Shown here in pieces: positions 1 to 10,990 of a stretch of 64,000 bases of DNA. The notes below the pieces were generated by a model. The model was not told where the DNA came from. It did no database searches and saw nothing but the letters and a program-made list of their open reading frames with translations. Numbering within the stretch: the stretch's first letter is position 1; every line of letters starts with the position of its first letter. Location: the NCBI GenBank assembly GCA_963971225.1, contig OZ020268.1:111010830-111074829 (forward strand), read 5' to 3'. Source of the DNA: Melieria omissa (Eukaryota > Arthropoda > Insecta > Diptera > Ulidiidae). Position numbers and translations under genes: made by a program.

Positions 1-972
1 ATACTATTAATTAAAAGTTCATAAACATTTATGCTGAATTGCATTATAAAGTTGTATAGAAATTTTAAGGTTTTTATCAATTGTCAAAGATGTAACCAGT
101 TTATTGACAGATCTGCTATAGTTTCGATACTCAGTTATAGTTAGTCGTAACGTAAACTATACTACGTTAACATGTAAACTATGTACTTACATCAAGTACT
201 CACATACATGCACACCAGTGGCGCACACAGGATTTTATTTTAGGGGGTTTTGCGTAGAACTTTTGAGCTCGATTCCATTTGAAACCATATTTATGTATTT
301 GGGGGCGGTTTGAACTCCCAAAACCGCCTTGTATGCGCCACTGATACACACACAAACACTGATCGCTGATCTCTCTTTGATCTTTATATACATACCTCCA
401 ATATGTAAATATAAATGTGTCTACTTCTTTCCAGTTCCATCACACTCATCACTGCATTACAAAAATTCCAAAAGCAACACCAGCTCACCGTTATCCAACA
501 CGTCGGTCGTTACATTGCCCACATTCGTACATTTATTCATACAAACATCTGTGATTGTAATTTATTTTTGTCGCAGCCATTGAACATTGAAATTTCTTTA
601 CTTTTCGAAAACATCTTCTATATCCTTTTTTTCACTTGCTGTATCTCGTATTCTTCTTCGCGAGTTCATCTGCGCCATCATTTCTTGACATCGCCATAAT
701 CCACCTCATCCACATGTATCTATCCATGACACGCTTCTGAATTTATTCCACTTCTGTTTGGTCTTTTATCGAGTTTCCGTTTTTTCGTTAACGTTATTGT
801 TGTTGTTGTTTTAACTAAAACCAAGGTTGCAGACCAGTTTGTTCTCTGTTGTCTTAACCATGTCGGAGTTTTTGTGCTACGTTTTTACAGCAGATTTTGT
901 GGCATTTGTCTAACACATTTTTTGTTTTGGTCTTTTCCTACTTGAAATTTAAATTGTCTCATCCACCATCAG
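1..972 (+). other. intron of alpha-Spectrin
   Basis: This stretch has no convincing coding content and ends in a pyrimidine-containing acceptor just before 973. It is therefore the 3' part of an alpha-Spectrin intron. It contains the MITE at 216-343; otherwise I see only AT-rich sequence. Confidence 0.75.
216..343. mobile_element. short hAT-type MITE (family 1)
   Basis: The element starts CAGTGGCGCACACAGG and ends in the near inverse complement TATGCGCCACTG. It is flanked by 8-bp direct repeats ATGCACAC / ATACACAC that match at 7 of 8 positions. The interior has G-rich then C-rich blocks (GGGGG...CCCAAAACC). An 8-bp duplication with CAGTGG termini is typical of hAT elements. At 128 bp it cannot code for a transposase. 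Related copies lie near 41333, 50211 and 57438. Confidence 0.7.
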
Positions 973-3900
973 GAACATCGCACTGAGATCGACGCTCGCG
1001 CAGGAACTTTTGCCGCCTTCGAACAGTTCGGCAACGAACTTCTGCAGGCCAATCACTATGCCTCACCCGAAATCAAAGAAAAAATCGAAGACCTGGCCAA
1101 GACGCGTGAAGACCTCGAAAAGGCCTGGACTGAGCGCCGTCTACAGTTGGAGCAAAATTTGGACCTTCAGCTATACATGCGCGACTGTGAACTCGCCGAG
1201 ACTTGGATGTCGGCGCGTGAAGCATTCCTGAACGCTGACGATGTTGACGATAAGGGAGACAATGTCGAGGCGCTGATAAAGAAGCACGAAGATTTCGACA
1301 AGGCGATTAACGGCCACGAGGAGAAGATCGCCGCCTTGCAGGTGCTCGCTGATACGTTAATCAATCAGAACCACTACGCTGCAAACCTGATCGACGACAA
1401 GCGCAAGCAAGTGCTGGAGCGCTGGCGCCATCTGAAGGAGGGACTGATTGAAAAGCGTTCACGCTTGGGTGACGAGCAAACATTGCAGCAGTTCTCGCGC
1501 GATGCTGACGAGATCGAGAACTGGATTGCCGAGAAATTGCAGTTGGCCACTGAAGAAAGCTACAAAGATCCAGCCAACATCCAGTCAAAGCATCAAAAGC
1601 ACCAGGCCTTCGAGGCCGAGTTGGCGGCCAATGCCGATCGCATCCAAAGTGTGCTTGCCATGGGCGAGAACCTAATCGATAAAAAGCAGTGCAGCGGCTC
1701 TGAGGACGCCGTACAGAAGCGTCTCACTCAAATTGCCGACCAATGGGAGTATCTCACGCATAAGACCACCGAGAAGTCGCTGAAGCTGAAGGAGGCCAAC
1801 AAACAGCGCACTTACATCGCTGCCGTCAAGGACTTGGACTTCTGGTTGGGCGAGGTCGAAAGCTTGCTGACCACTGAGGATTCTGGTAAGGATTTGGCCT
1901 CGGTCCAAAACCTCATGAAGAAGCATCAGTTGGTCGAAGCGGATATCGTGGCGCACGAAGACCGCATCAAGGACATGAACAACCAGGCCGATTCCTTGGT
2001 CGACAGCGGTCAGTTTGACAGCGCCGGCATCCAGGAAAAACGCCAGACTATCAATGAGCGCTACGAGCGTATTTGCAACCTGGCCGCCCACCGACAGGCG
2101 CGCCTCAACGAAGCACTCACTTTGCATCAGTTCTTCCGCGACATTGCCGACGAGGAGAGCTGGATTAAGGAAAAGAAACTGCTGGTTGGCTCATTTGATT
2201 ACGGTCGCGACCTAACCGGTGTGCAGAATCTGAAGAAGAAGCATAAGCGTTTGGAGGCCGAATTGGCCTCTCACGAGCCCGCCATTCAGGCAGTGCAGGA
2301 GGCTGGCGAGAAGTTGATGGACGTCTCCAATTTGGGTGTGCCCGAAATTGAGCAGCGCTTGAAGGCGCTCAACCAGGCCTGGGCCGAGCTCAAGAATCTG
2401 GCGGCTACGCGTGGACAGAAGCTCGACGAATCGCTGACATATCAGCAATTCCTCGCACAAGTCGAAGAAGAAGAAGCCTGGATTACGGAGAAGCAGCAGC
2501 TGCTGTCCGTTGATGACTATGGTGACTCGATGGCCGCTGTCCAGGGTTTACTGAAGAAGCACGACGCCTTCGAGACAGACTTTGCTGCGCATAAGGACCG
2601 TTGCTCGTTGATTTGCGATCAAGGCACCGAGCTGGTGGAAGCCAAAAATCACCACGGTGATTCAATAGCCCAGCGTTGTCAGCAGCTGCGCAACAAGTTG
2701 GACAACCTAAATGCTCTGGCTGCCCGTCGTAAGGGAGCACTGCTGGATAACTCAGCCTATCTGCAGTTTATGTGGAAGGCCGACGTTGTAGAGAGCTGGA
2801 TTGCGGATAAGGAAAATTACGTGCGTTCTGATGAGTATGGTCGCGACCTTTCAACTGTGCAAACACTATTGACTAAACAAGAGACATTTGATGCTGGTAA
2901 GTAAGTCGCAGACAATATGCGCCGTATATAAACATTTGATTCATTTCTTCGCTTATATTTTGTCTACGTTGCGATAATAATTTGTTATTTATATCTTCTA
3001 ACAGGTCTCAACGCATTCGAGCAGGAAGGCATTCACAATATAACCGCCTTGAAAGATCAGCTCATTAACGCCAAGCACGCCCAATCGCCGGCCATTCTTA
3101 AACGTCACGAAGATGTCATCTCTCGCTGGCAGAAGTTGCGCGACGCCTCCGAAACACGCAAGCAACGCCTGCTGGCCATGCAGGAACAGTTCCGCCAAAT
3201 CGAGGAACTCTACTTGACATTCGCGAAGAAAGCGTCGGCCTTCAATTCTTGGTTCGAAAATGCCGAAGAGGATCTTACCGATCCTGTTCGCTGCAATTCG
3301 ATCGAAGAAATTCGCGCTCTACGCGACGCGCACGCACAGTTCCAGGCGTCGCTGTCGTCAGCCGAGGCCGACTTTAAGGCTCTGGCAGCGCTTGACCAGA
3401 AGATCAAGAGCTTCAATGTTGGGCCCAATCCGTACACCTGGTTCACCATGGAAGCTCTTGAGGAGACCTGGCGCAATCTGCAGAAGATCATAGAGGAGCG
3501 AGATGGCGAACTGGCCAAAGAGGCGAAGCGCCAGGAGGAGAACGATAAGTTGCGTAAGGAGTTCGCCAAGCACGCCAACCTCTTCCATCAGTGGCTAACG
3601 GAGACAAGGTAAGTGTAACGCTTTGCGGAACACACTTTGAAGGCAATAGAACCATCAACACTGAAAATACTAGAGTCTGCTTCAATTACGTGTACAAGAA
3701 ATTCATTAAATTCTGTTTTTTAGATATTATATGCTGGGTTATGACGGTCAAGGGTAATGGTGTTCACATTTTGATCTCATTTTATTTTGCTTATTCATTT
3801 GCTGATTAATGTTGTTACTGAAATTACAAATGTCGGGCTTTAAGCAGAAGCTTCTTACTTATACCTTCGAAGCAAAGGATAGGAATACCGACTAACAGCG

Positions 3901-5570
3901 CTTGCAAATGCCTACTCAGTTGCTGGGATGAACTACGCTGTGCCGACGATCGATTACCGCAAAGCTTATAGGAAAGAGCATGAGGAAAAGGAGATTCTAA
4001 TAGCATTGCGTCTAACATTGGATTCTGTTTGGGTTTCACCTACTTCATGCAGTAAAAAGTGTTTGATAGTGGAAGAAAATTCTCAATGACACGTTAAAAA
4101 GTTGATATTTGTAGTAAATTTAGAAAGTTGTTGAATCTATACAGGTCATTAGCTGTTGCAGACCATAAACTTTTTATTTTCAACTGCATAATTTCCAATT
4201 TTGAATAATTTCACACATCGCTTTCGCATAATCTCTTTTCGTCTTACCAATTGAGCGTGGTACGATCATACCTACCTATATGCTCAATTCGCTTTAGTTA
4301 CCTGAATTTAATTTAAAAATTTTATTAACATTTTCTATTGGTTGGTATCGTTCTGTTGTTTACAGAAGAGAATTCGAAATCCAATATTATCGATCGTATT
4401 ACATTAAGTTTTAGAACCTGGTTTTAAAAGAACGTAACTTAACGTAATACTAAGAAACCAATAACTTCTGATTTTTTATAACTTAGAACAATGCCCCGCT
4501 TTTTCATTAAAGTTAGGGAATGAAAAGGATTGAATGTGACCCGTAGTCATAAGGTACTGATATTTCTTGTTGCATCAAGTTCGCGCTGCTTCATTATGCT
4601 CCCAAATATAATATTTTTATATAATCTGATGTGCTTACTACCTAAGCGTAAACTTATACCGCATTTGAGTCCTGCAATTTTAACCATCGTAACTAAGTCT
4701 TTATATTAAATTGAGCATTAAATGTTAAATTTTCCCTTATTGCTTCTTCATTTTGTCGCACACCACAGAACCTCTATGATGGAAGGCTCCGGTTCATTAG
4801 AACAGCAATTGGAAGCGCTTCGCGTCAAAGCCACTGAAGTGCGGGCTCGTCGTGTCGACTTGAAGAAAATTGAAGAGCTCGGCGCTTTGCTGGAGGAACA
4901 CTTGATCTTGGATAATCGTTACACGGAGCACTCGACGGTTGGGTTAGCACAGCAATGGGATCAGCTGGATCAGCTCTCCATGCGCATGCAACACAATCTG
5001 GAACAGCAAATACAGGCACGCAACCACTCGGGTGTTTCGGAGGATTCACTAAAGGAATTCTCCATGATGTTCAAGCATTTCGACAAGGACAAGAGCGGCA
5101 AGCTAAATCACCAAGAATTCAAATCCTGCCTACGTGCGCTCGGCTACGATCTGCCAATGGTGGAGGAGGGCCAGCCTGATCCCGAATTCGAGGCCATTCT
5201 GGATGTGGTCGATCCAAACCGCGACGGCTACGTCTCACTACAGGAATACATTGCATTCATGATTTCGAAGGAAACTGAAAATGTACAGTCCTACGAAGAA
5301 ATCGAGAACGCCTTCCGCGCCATCACTGCCTCCGATCGCCCCTACGTCACCAAGGAAGAGCTCTACTGCGTAAGTATTGGGGCGTTTATGTATGGTTCGT
5401 TTTGGACTAAGTTCTATAAAATTTACACATACACATTTCAGAACCTCACCAAGGACATGGCAGACTACTGTGTGCAGCGTATGAAGCCGTATGTTGAACC
5501 ACGTTCCGGTCAGCCTATCAAAGATGCCCTGGACTATATCGACTTTACGCGAACTCTCTTTCAGAACTAA
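973..5570 (+). CDS. alpha-Spec: alpha-Spectrin, C-terminal part (5' exons lie outside the window)
   Basis: Non-erythroid alpha-spectrin forms antiparallel dimers with beta-spectrin and builds the submembrane actin-linked cytoskeleton. Exons are 973-2896, 3005-3608, 4769-5369 and 5442-5570; phases chain without a stop and give 1085 residues, under half of a full alpha chain of about 2,400. The first two exons are a run of triple-helical spectrin repeats with the usual conserved Trp and heptads (WI.EK, LL.KH). The third exon carries the calmodulin-like EF-hand tail: loop [12 protein letters not shown], then [12 protein letters not shown], followed by the Ca-insensitive EFh domain ending in TRTLFQN. 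The SH3 domain lies upstream of the window. The acceptor at 971-972 opens the first visible exon in phase 0. The last intron (5370-5441, 72 nt) is open in frame. Identification is secure from the repeat plus EF-hand architecture. Confidence 0.95.
3609..4768 (+). other. large intron of alpha-Spectrin
   Basis: The donor GTAAGT at 3609 and an acceptor CACCACAG ending at 4768 bound a 1,160-bp AT-rich intron. No coding region, element or structured RNA was recognised in it. Confidence 0.8.
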
Positions 5571-5924
5571 ATTTGAAAGAGATTGGATTTAAAATTGTTC
5601 AGAATTTTATTACAAAAAACAAAAACAGAAAAGCAAATATTTTATGCAATTATTTTGATAGTTTAGTTGTAAGGACAATCTACTGCTATACGTTTTGTCG
5701 CCTCACTCAGCTGCCCAAACACTACTTACAGACATTTAATGCAAACGTAGTCGCTGCATTTGAAATTTAATTTACACAACCAACCACATACACAGAAACA
5801 GTGCGTCTTAAGGAAAGAAAATGCATTGTTCTTATTTCGCCACACTGGAGTGGCAACATTTTAAATAGCCCTTGAAATGATTTTTCTTATATGGAAACGC
5901 CCAAATTGCAAAACATAGAAAACT

Positions 5925-5930
5925 AATAAA
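5925..5930 (+). other. polyadenylation signal, alpha-Spectrin
   Basis: AATAAA about 355 bases after the alpha-Spectrin stop; a second copy lies at 5974-5979. Confidence 0.5.
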
Positions 5931-6970
5931 AGAGTAAAACTAAAGAATCTGCATAGGAGTGATTTTTATCCTAAATAAATACCGAAACCGAACTATAGTC
6001 AAAAAATGATAAATACTCGCGTAAATCATGTCAAAAATTTCCCTTTGATATGATGCGCAGACTATTCCGAAGCCACTTAACCGCTTGAACGCCACAAATG
6101 CAAAATATAAACAAAAATTTAAAAGTGAAAAAGTATCAAAAGTACCAAATTAAATGCTAAAGTTGAAGTATGTAATCCATATTCTATTCGTAAAACCCAA
6201 TAAACTTAAATTATGCTTAAACTCATGGTATGTGTGGCTTATAATGCCAACCGATGCATAAACCAAGACACAACTATATACACTTTCCTGCTCTTCACTG
6301 ACGTATTTATTTAGGCAAATCGACAAATTTCCAATACGCAACGCAGACAAACCATGAAAGAAATACAAATTTGCAACAATTCAAAATTTTATATTTACAC
6401 TTATTTACGTACTAGTAAATTTTACGATTATCAACATTACAAAAAATTCACATTTGAATGCTGCATGTCAAATATATACATAGAAATCAGCCGGAGTCTT
6501 TCATTTGGGCGGCAATTTCAACAAAAGTAAAACCAAGGCGTCTTGATATTGCTTTGAGTAAAACGGTATGCAAAGTAAAAGCATTGCTAACGTTATCCAA
6601 ATGGATTAAATGAATTATGTGATGCTGTGGTGAAAAGCTGTAAGAGATTAGATACATTCACTGCTGGTAAGTACGCAGAACTTAACCAACTTTACATATA
6701 AAATGTAGCAACCGAACCAAGCAACGGGAAACTTTAGCGAGTAAAATGATTATCTCCATAAAATTGCCATTCCAACGCTAAAGACAGTTAAATCGCACAC
6801 ACGAGAGCTAAATGCCACCACAATCCTATACCAAATATTACATCGCATCACATCGAGTCTCGTGTGGCATTGAGCACGGATTAAAATGAAGCACGTATGG
6901 CATTGATTTTAATCTTCATGTATGGCATTGATTTTAAGTAAAACTACATAGGACTAATTGGACTATAACA

Positions 6971-6976
6971 TTTATT
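6971..6976 (-). other. polyadenylation signal, mRpL46
   Basis: AATAAA on the minus strand, 30 bases beyond the mRpL46 stop codon, implying a very short 3' UTR. Confidence 0.55.
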
Positions 6977-7005
6977 GCATTTAATTCAAACACTTTTTAA
7001 TTAAA

Positions 7006-7818
7006 TTACAATAAAAACTTTTGAATGCTTTCCGCATAGGCAGCGTTTTTCAATTTTCCCTCCAGCGCTGTTTTGCCCAGCCACTCGTATTTCTGTGCCA
7101 CCGCCTTGTCCACATTGCCCTGGCGCAGTGTTGCCCGATAGAAGAATACTTTTGCGCCTACGCTTCCTTGTCGCAGATCGATAGGGTATTTATACTTGTA
7201 GAAACCACACGGAGCGTTGCCGTAGAAGTTCACTTGAAGTTGTTCACCGCATTTTTCGCGCAGTACGCGTTCAGCTGTCTGACGCATCGTTTCACCATCT
7301 AGACGCAAACCCTGCGGCAGCAGAAAATGTGCCTGGCTACCTAACTTCTGCTCCAACAACAGATACAGCGTGTCCTCTAAACAGCGATCAGTGGAATAAA
7401 CGTTATTCGCTGCATCGTCGGCTGTGCTACGCAATGCGAAATTGAAAGATTTCAGCTCCTCTGTATAAGCATCTTTTAAATCCTGTGCTGTTTGCTTGGA
7501 CGCCGAGTCGTCGAGATCAACCTCAGCCTTTCCCTTCTTTATAAGCTCTGCCTGCCTGATGTCATGCTCGTGTTTCAACTCATGGTCCGACTTTAAGCTA
7601 TTCTCGAATTCAATGCGCCACAGCTGCTCTTGAAATTCACGTTCCAATTCATTCAAGCTCCTCGACACCACCGGCAAGCGCTCCACCAGCACCGAGGCGT
7701 ACAAATCCCACTTTTTCGACTTTACTGGCAACGATGAAGCGGTGGCCTTAGTGGACAAATGCTTAACTAAACGTAATTGGCGATTCGTTGTTGTCAGCAC
7801 AGCAAGGCCGCGGAACAT
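7006..7818 (-). CDS. mRpL46: mitochondrial large-subunit ribosomal protein L46 (mL46)
   Basis: A nuclear-encoded protein of the 39S mitochondrial ribosomal subunit, read as one uninterrupted exon. The chosen start at 7818 gives 270 residues beginning MFRGLAVLTTTNRQLRLVK, a basic, Ser/Thr-rich stretch suited to a mitochondrial presequence. An in-frame ATG at 7920 would add 34 residues. The N-terminal part has the family phrase KKWDLYASVLVERLPVVSRS. The C-terminal half is the degenerate Nudix-like fold of mL46 (DTLYLLLEQKLG, FLLPQG, ERVLREKCG). It is divergent from PolD2, so the two probably share one promoter region, as is common for housekeeping genes. A poly(A) signal follows the stop within about 40 bp. 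Assignment is from family resemblance and is strong; start choice is moderate. Confidence 0.88.
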   Translation of the reverse strand: MFRGLAVLTTTNRQLRLVKHLSTKATASSLPVKSKKWDLYASVLVERLPVVSRSLNELEREFQEQLWRIEFENSLKSDHELKHEHDIRQAELIKKGKAEVDLDDSASKQTAQDLKDAYTEELKSFNFALRSTADDAANNVYSTDRCLEDTLYLLLEQKLGSQAHFLLPQGLRLDGETMRQTAERVLREKCGEQLQVNFYGNAPCGFYKYKYPIDLRQGSVGAKVFFYRATLRQGNVDKAVAQKYEWLGKTALEGKLKNAAYAESIQKFLL

Positions 7819-8127
7819 TTTCCCAAACTTATAAGATTTACAAAAGCCTAACCCGAAACTCCTAACCAAAATTCGGCTACGCAACACTAAATCGACTGCT
7901 ACTTGCCGTGGTCGAGTCATCAGCTGATTCGAAATTCAAATGTGTGCCATGATTGTGAATAGATGCAAATGTCAAAAGTCGATAATTTGGATTAGTGAGT
8001 GAATTGGTATAGTGGCGGGAGAATCGTATACGAAGACTCTGGTATGTATATACATTATATAGCAGCGATACCCTCAGAAACAAATTGAGTTTTTGCACAG
8101 CCATAGCAGTCCTCCAGAAAAAACCCA
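7819..8127. promoter_or_regulatory. bidirectional promoter region between mRpL46 and PolD2
   Basis: The two start codons point away from each other and are separated by 309 bp (207 bp if the upstream mRpL46 ATG is used). Core promoters of both genes must lie here or overlap the ends. I see no convincing TATA box or perfect DRE (TATCGATA), only a weak GTCGATAA at about 7977, so the call rests on geometry. Confidence 0.5.
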
Positions 8128-9420
8128 ATGATGAGAACTCGTTTGGAAACAAATTATGAGAACCACTCCAAGAGGTTTCTGCTGAACACGTTCGATTACA
8201 ACAAACAATACTCTCACTACTATGCCCACCGACTGGCTGAAATGACTAGCCTAATGCTGCCTCTTATCCAGCAACGTTGGGGCGAGGAACACCCGGTAAA
8301 GAAATTGTGCGATCTGCAGCCGGAGCAACAGGAGACTGCAGTCATCATCGGCACTATTTACAAGCACCAGGCACATAAACCTAGCATTCTGCGAGAAATA
8401 TCTGAGGAGAACCAGTTGGCGCCGCAACCGCCGCGTGCACATTATGCTGATCCTGAGGACAAGCTAATTCTGGAGGACGCGCTGCAGCGTGTACGATTGT
8501 TTGGAAAATTCAATGTCCGCTGCATGGCGTCAGGTGTGGTGTGTGCTGTGCTAGGTAGCATCGAAGAAGACGGCCGATTCGATGTGGAGGATGTGCTTTA
8601 CTATGAGGGTGGTCCACAGCGCCCACTGCCGCAACTCAATAGCAATCGTCTCTTGGTCCTTATATCCAGTATAGATCAATTACAATGCCACAACTATACT
8701 GACAGCTTGAATCTCTTTCAAAATTGGATGAGCGGCAATCTAAAAGGCAAGCAAAACAATCAGCTAGTTCGCCTCATAGTGGCCGGAAACTCAGTGAGCA
8801 GTACTCCAGAGGAACGAACATTATCAGCAACACACGCACGCAACGTAGAACCTAATGCGACAGTCGGAGCAATGCGAGCTCTGGACACATGGTTTGCGGC
8901 GTGGTCCCAAAGCATTCCCATCGACGTGATGCCGGGTGCCCATGACCCTGCAAACTTCATGTTGCCGCAGCAGCCTTTTCATAAGTTCATGTTGCCCCAA
9001 GCAGCACGTCATTCCTCGTTTCAAAGTGTAACTAATCCATACGCATGTAGCGTGGACGGAGCACTGATTTTAGGCTGTTCTGGGCAAAACGTCCACGATT
9101 TGCTGCGGTGCACCATGATCGAGGAGCCCTTAGAAGCATTGCGTAACACTCTGACCTGGAGCCACTTGGCTCCGACTGCGCCGGACACACTCGCCTGCTA
9201 CCCGTACTTGGATAGCGATCCATTTATCATACGCGAGTGCCCTCACGTGTATTTTGTGGGCAATTGCGAAAAATTCGCCACGGAGTTGCATAGCGGCACA
9301 GCTGGCCAGCGTACACGTTTGGTGTGTGTTCCAAGTTTTGCAAAAACACAAAGTATAGTAGTTGTAGATTTGGAGACACTTGATTCTCAACACATTTCTT
9401 TTAATATACAAACTGAGTAA
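8128..9420 (+). CDS. PolD2: DNA polymerase delta small (B) subunit, p50/Pol31 type
   Basis: The accessory B subunit bridges the catalytic subunit of DNA polymerase delta to the other small subunits in nuclear replication. It is one uninterrupted exon of 430 residues, close to the 430-470 usual for POLD2. The N-terminal OB-fold part includes RLFGKFNVRCMASGVVCAVLGS. The C-terminal calcineurin-like phosphoesterase domain includes LLVLISSID, RLIVAGNSVSS, DVMPGAHDPANFMLPQ and NPYACSVDGALILGCSGQN. The domain is catalytically inactive in this family because metal-binding residues are lost, and SVDG and GCSGQN are the eroded motif positions. The ATG at 8128 is the first in frame and is followed by MRTRLETNY. 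The gene is divergent from mRpL46 and convergent with LSm8. Assignment is strong from family knowledge. Confidence 0.93.
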   Translation: MMRTRLETNYENHSKRFLLNTFDYNKQYSHYYAHRLAEMTSLMLPLIQQRWGEEHPVKKLCDLQPEQQETAVIIGTIYKHQAHKPSILREISEENQLAPQPPRAHYADPEDKLILEDALQRVRLFGKFNVRCMASGVVCAVLGSIEEDGRFDVEDVLYYEGGPQRPLPQLNSNRLLVLISSIDQLQCHNYTDSLNLFQNWMSGNLKGKQNNQLVRLIVAGNSVSSTPEERTLSATHARNVEPNATVGAMRALDTWFAAWSQSIPIDVMPGAHDPANFMLPQQPFHKFMLPQAARHSSFQSVTNPYACSVDGALILGCSGQNVHDLLRCTMIEEPLEALRNTLTWSHLAPTAPDTLACYPYLDSDPFIIRECPHVYFVGNCEKFATELHSGTAGQRTRLVCVPSFAKTQSIVVVDLETLDSQHISFNIQTE

Positions 9421-9468
9421 ATGATTAGCAAAACGGATCGTTATATTAATTACATTCAAGCGCATAAT

Positions 9469-9759
9469 TTAATGCACCACAGGGCCCAGGGGTTCCCCCC
9501 TTATGTTGCTAAGGTCCAGCCGCGAATCTATTTGGTCATCAATCAAGCCAATGACGGCAATGTTGTCTCCACGTATAATATGCAGGCCGAGTACAATCTG
9601 TTCAATACCCGCGGTGGTGGAAAACACCCGCTCGTGTGACTCGTCCAGTATGATATTAATCGTCTGATCAAAGCCCTTGAAATTGCCAATGAAATTGCGG
9701 CCATCTGCTGTAATGATGGATACGGTATGGTTGATGTACGCCTCCAAGCCAGATGCCAT
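9469..9759 (-). CDS. LSm8: U6 snRNA-associated Sm-like protein LSm8
   Basis: LSm8 is the subunit that distinguishes the nuclear LSm2-8 ring, which binds the 3' end of U6 snRNA in pre-mRNA splicing. It is a single exon encoding 96 residues, the usual LSm8 length, starting MASGLEAYINHTVSIIT. Sm motif 1 is visible as GRNFIGNFKGFDQTINIIL, and Sm motif 2 as GLHIIRGDNIAVIGLID. I chose the ATG at 9759 because family members begin MA.GLE.Y; the frame stays open further upstream without resemblance. Its stop codon lies only 48 bp from the convergent PolD2 stop, so the two mature mRNAs probably overlap. Assignment is strong. Confidence 0.93.
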   Translation of the reverse strand: MASGLEAYINHTVSIITADGRNFIGNFKGFDQTINIILDESHERVFSTTAGIEQIVLGLHIIRGDNIAVIGLIDDQIDSRLDLSNIRGEPLGPVVH

Positions 9760-10990
9760 TGTTTCTACTTCTAAAAGTTTGGTAAATAAACGAACTATCA
9801 ACTTTGAGGATGCTTGTTCTTATGCCGACCAGTTCACAGAAATTTTGTAAAAGCGCATCAGAACATTGTGAATGGGAACTAGAGAATTTGGCATTGTTGT
9901 TATTGCACCAAGCATAAAATTGAATATCGGCCACGAAAAAACTTGTTCGTCCATTTAAACTTCATCAAAACCACGACCTTGGAATTGTTTGCTATATTAA
10001 TATTTAATTTTATTTTTTTTATTATTTAATTACGTATAACGTCATTAACAAATTTCACACGCAATCACTGATGGGAATAATATAACTATCTACGTAATAT
10101 TAGTAAAAAAATATTAGTAAGTAAGAGTAAATATAAGTAAGTAAAGCTAAAGAAGCTGATAAAATCTTTATGGGAAATATTTTTTTTTGTGAAATTCTTA
10201 TGAATGAATGCATATCACAAGAACTTGTGATTAGTAAATAAGGGTGCAGGAAACTTGAAAATAATGTAGTCAGTAAGAACTATTTGCACACCATCACCGC
10301 AGACAAAGCTGTGCGCAATAGCTGTTCAAATATTTACCATTTTCCGAATTTTTGTAATACATTATATAAAATTTTTTAAATAATATTATTATTAGTAATG
10401 TTTAGAAATAAACAACTTGTCTATAATGTTATTCTGGTGTTTGAGTGGTATGTAATATAACGATCTTAATTTTAGATGCACAACTCGGTTACATTGAAAA
10501 GTAATAAGTCCCAACATTAAATGTTAATGACATATTTCACTCATTTCACAATGTGTACACAAGTTTATTTTCGGTTATCACTGACAGTTTTCGCAGTTCG
10601 TCATCTGGCAGCATTGCTGTGAGAAGCAATGCTCGGTTTGTCAACAATTAGCATTCGAAAGGTTTCGCTAGAAAAAAGGCAAGATAAATGTGAGAAAAAG
10701 CAAAAGACACTCAACAAAAAGCAAGAGGAAAGTCATAAATCTTATTAGGAGTGTGCTGCACTGAGGAATATACCCAGCTGACCGAACTATTGATTTTTGA
10801 CTGGTCCGTTCGCGCTGGAAGGACACACGCACACGCCTGCACTGCCCAGAGCATTTCAGTACTTCCTGAGGTCTTGATTTATTGTTTTTCACAATGCAGC
10901 AGCAGCGGCGTCGCTGTGGGGCTTGTTGAGTCGGCATAGTTGCTGTTTCTATGCTTCGGGAGCAATTGCACCCACACGTCGTACGACAGG
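9760..10990. other. intergenic spacer, LSm8 upstream / ankyrin-SOCS upstream
   Basis: About 1.2 kb of AT-rich sequence between divergent genes, with short runs of TAAGTAAGT-like repeats near 10095-10150. Short open frames around 10670-10940 show no family resemblance and are not credible genes. Promoters of LSm8 and the ankyrin-SOCS gene must lie here, but no motif stands out. Confidence 0.6.

Larger units (their letters stand above)
5571..7005. other. 3' UTR and spacer between alpha-Spectrin and mRpL46
   Basis: The first part is the alpha-Spectrin 3' UTR, with AATAAA at 5925-5930 and another at 5974-5979. The rest is AT-rich spacer. Around 6895-6940 a short phrase containing TATGGCATTGATTTTAA is repeated in tandem. 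The mRpL46 poly(A) signal lies on the minus strand at about 6971-6976 (TTTATT on plus), just beyond its stop. Confidence 0.65.

Noticed and set aside
329..699. Two overlapping short open frames in the first kilobase
   Set aside because: They lie inside an alpha-Spectrin intron, one starts inside a MITE, and the composition is non-coding.
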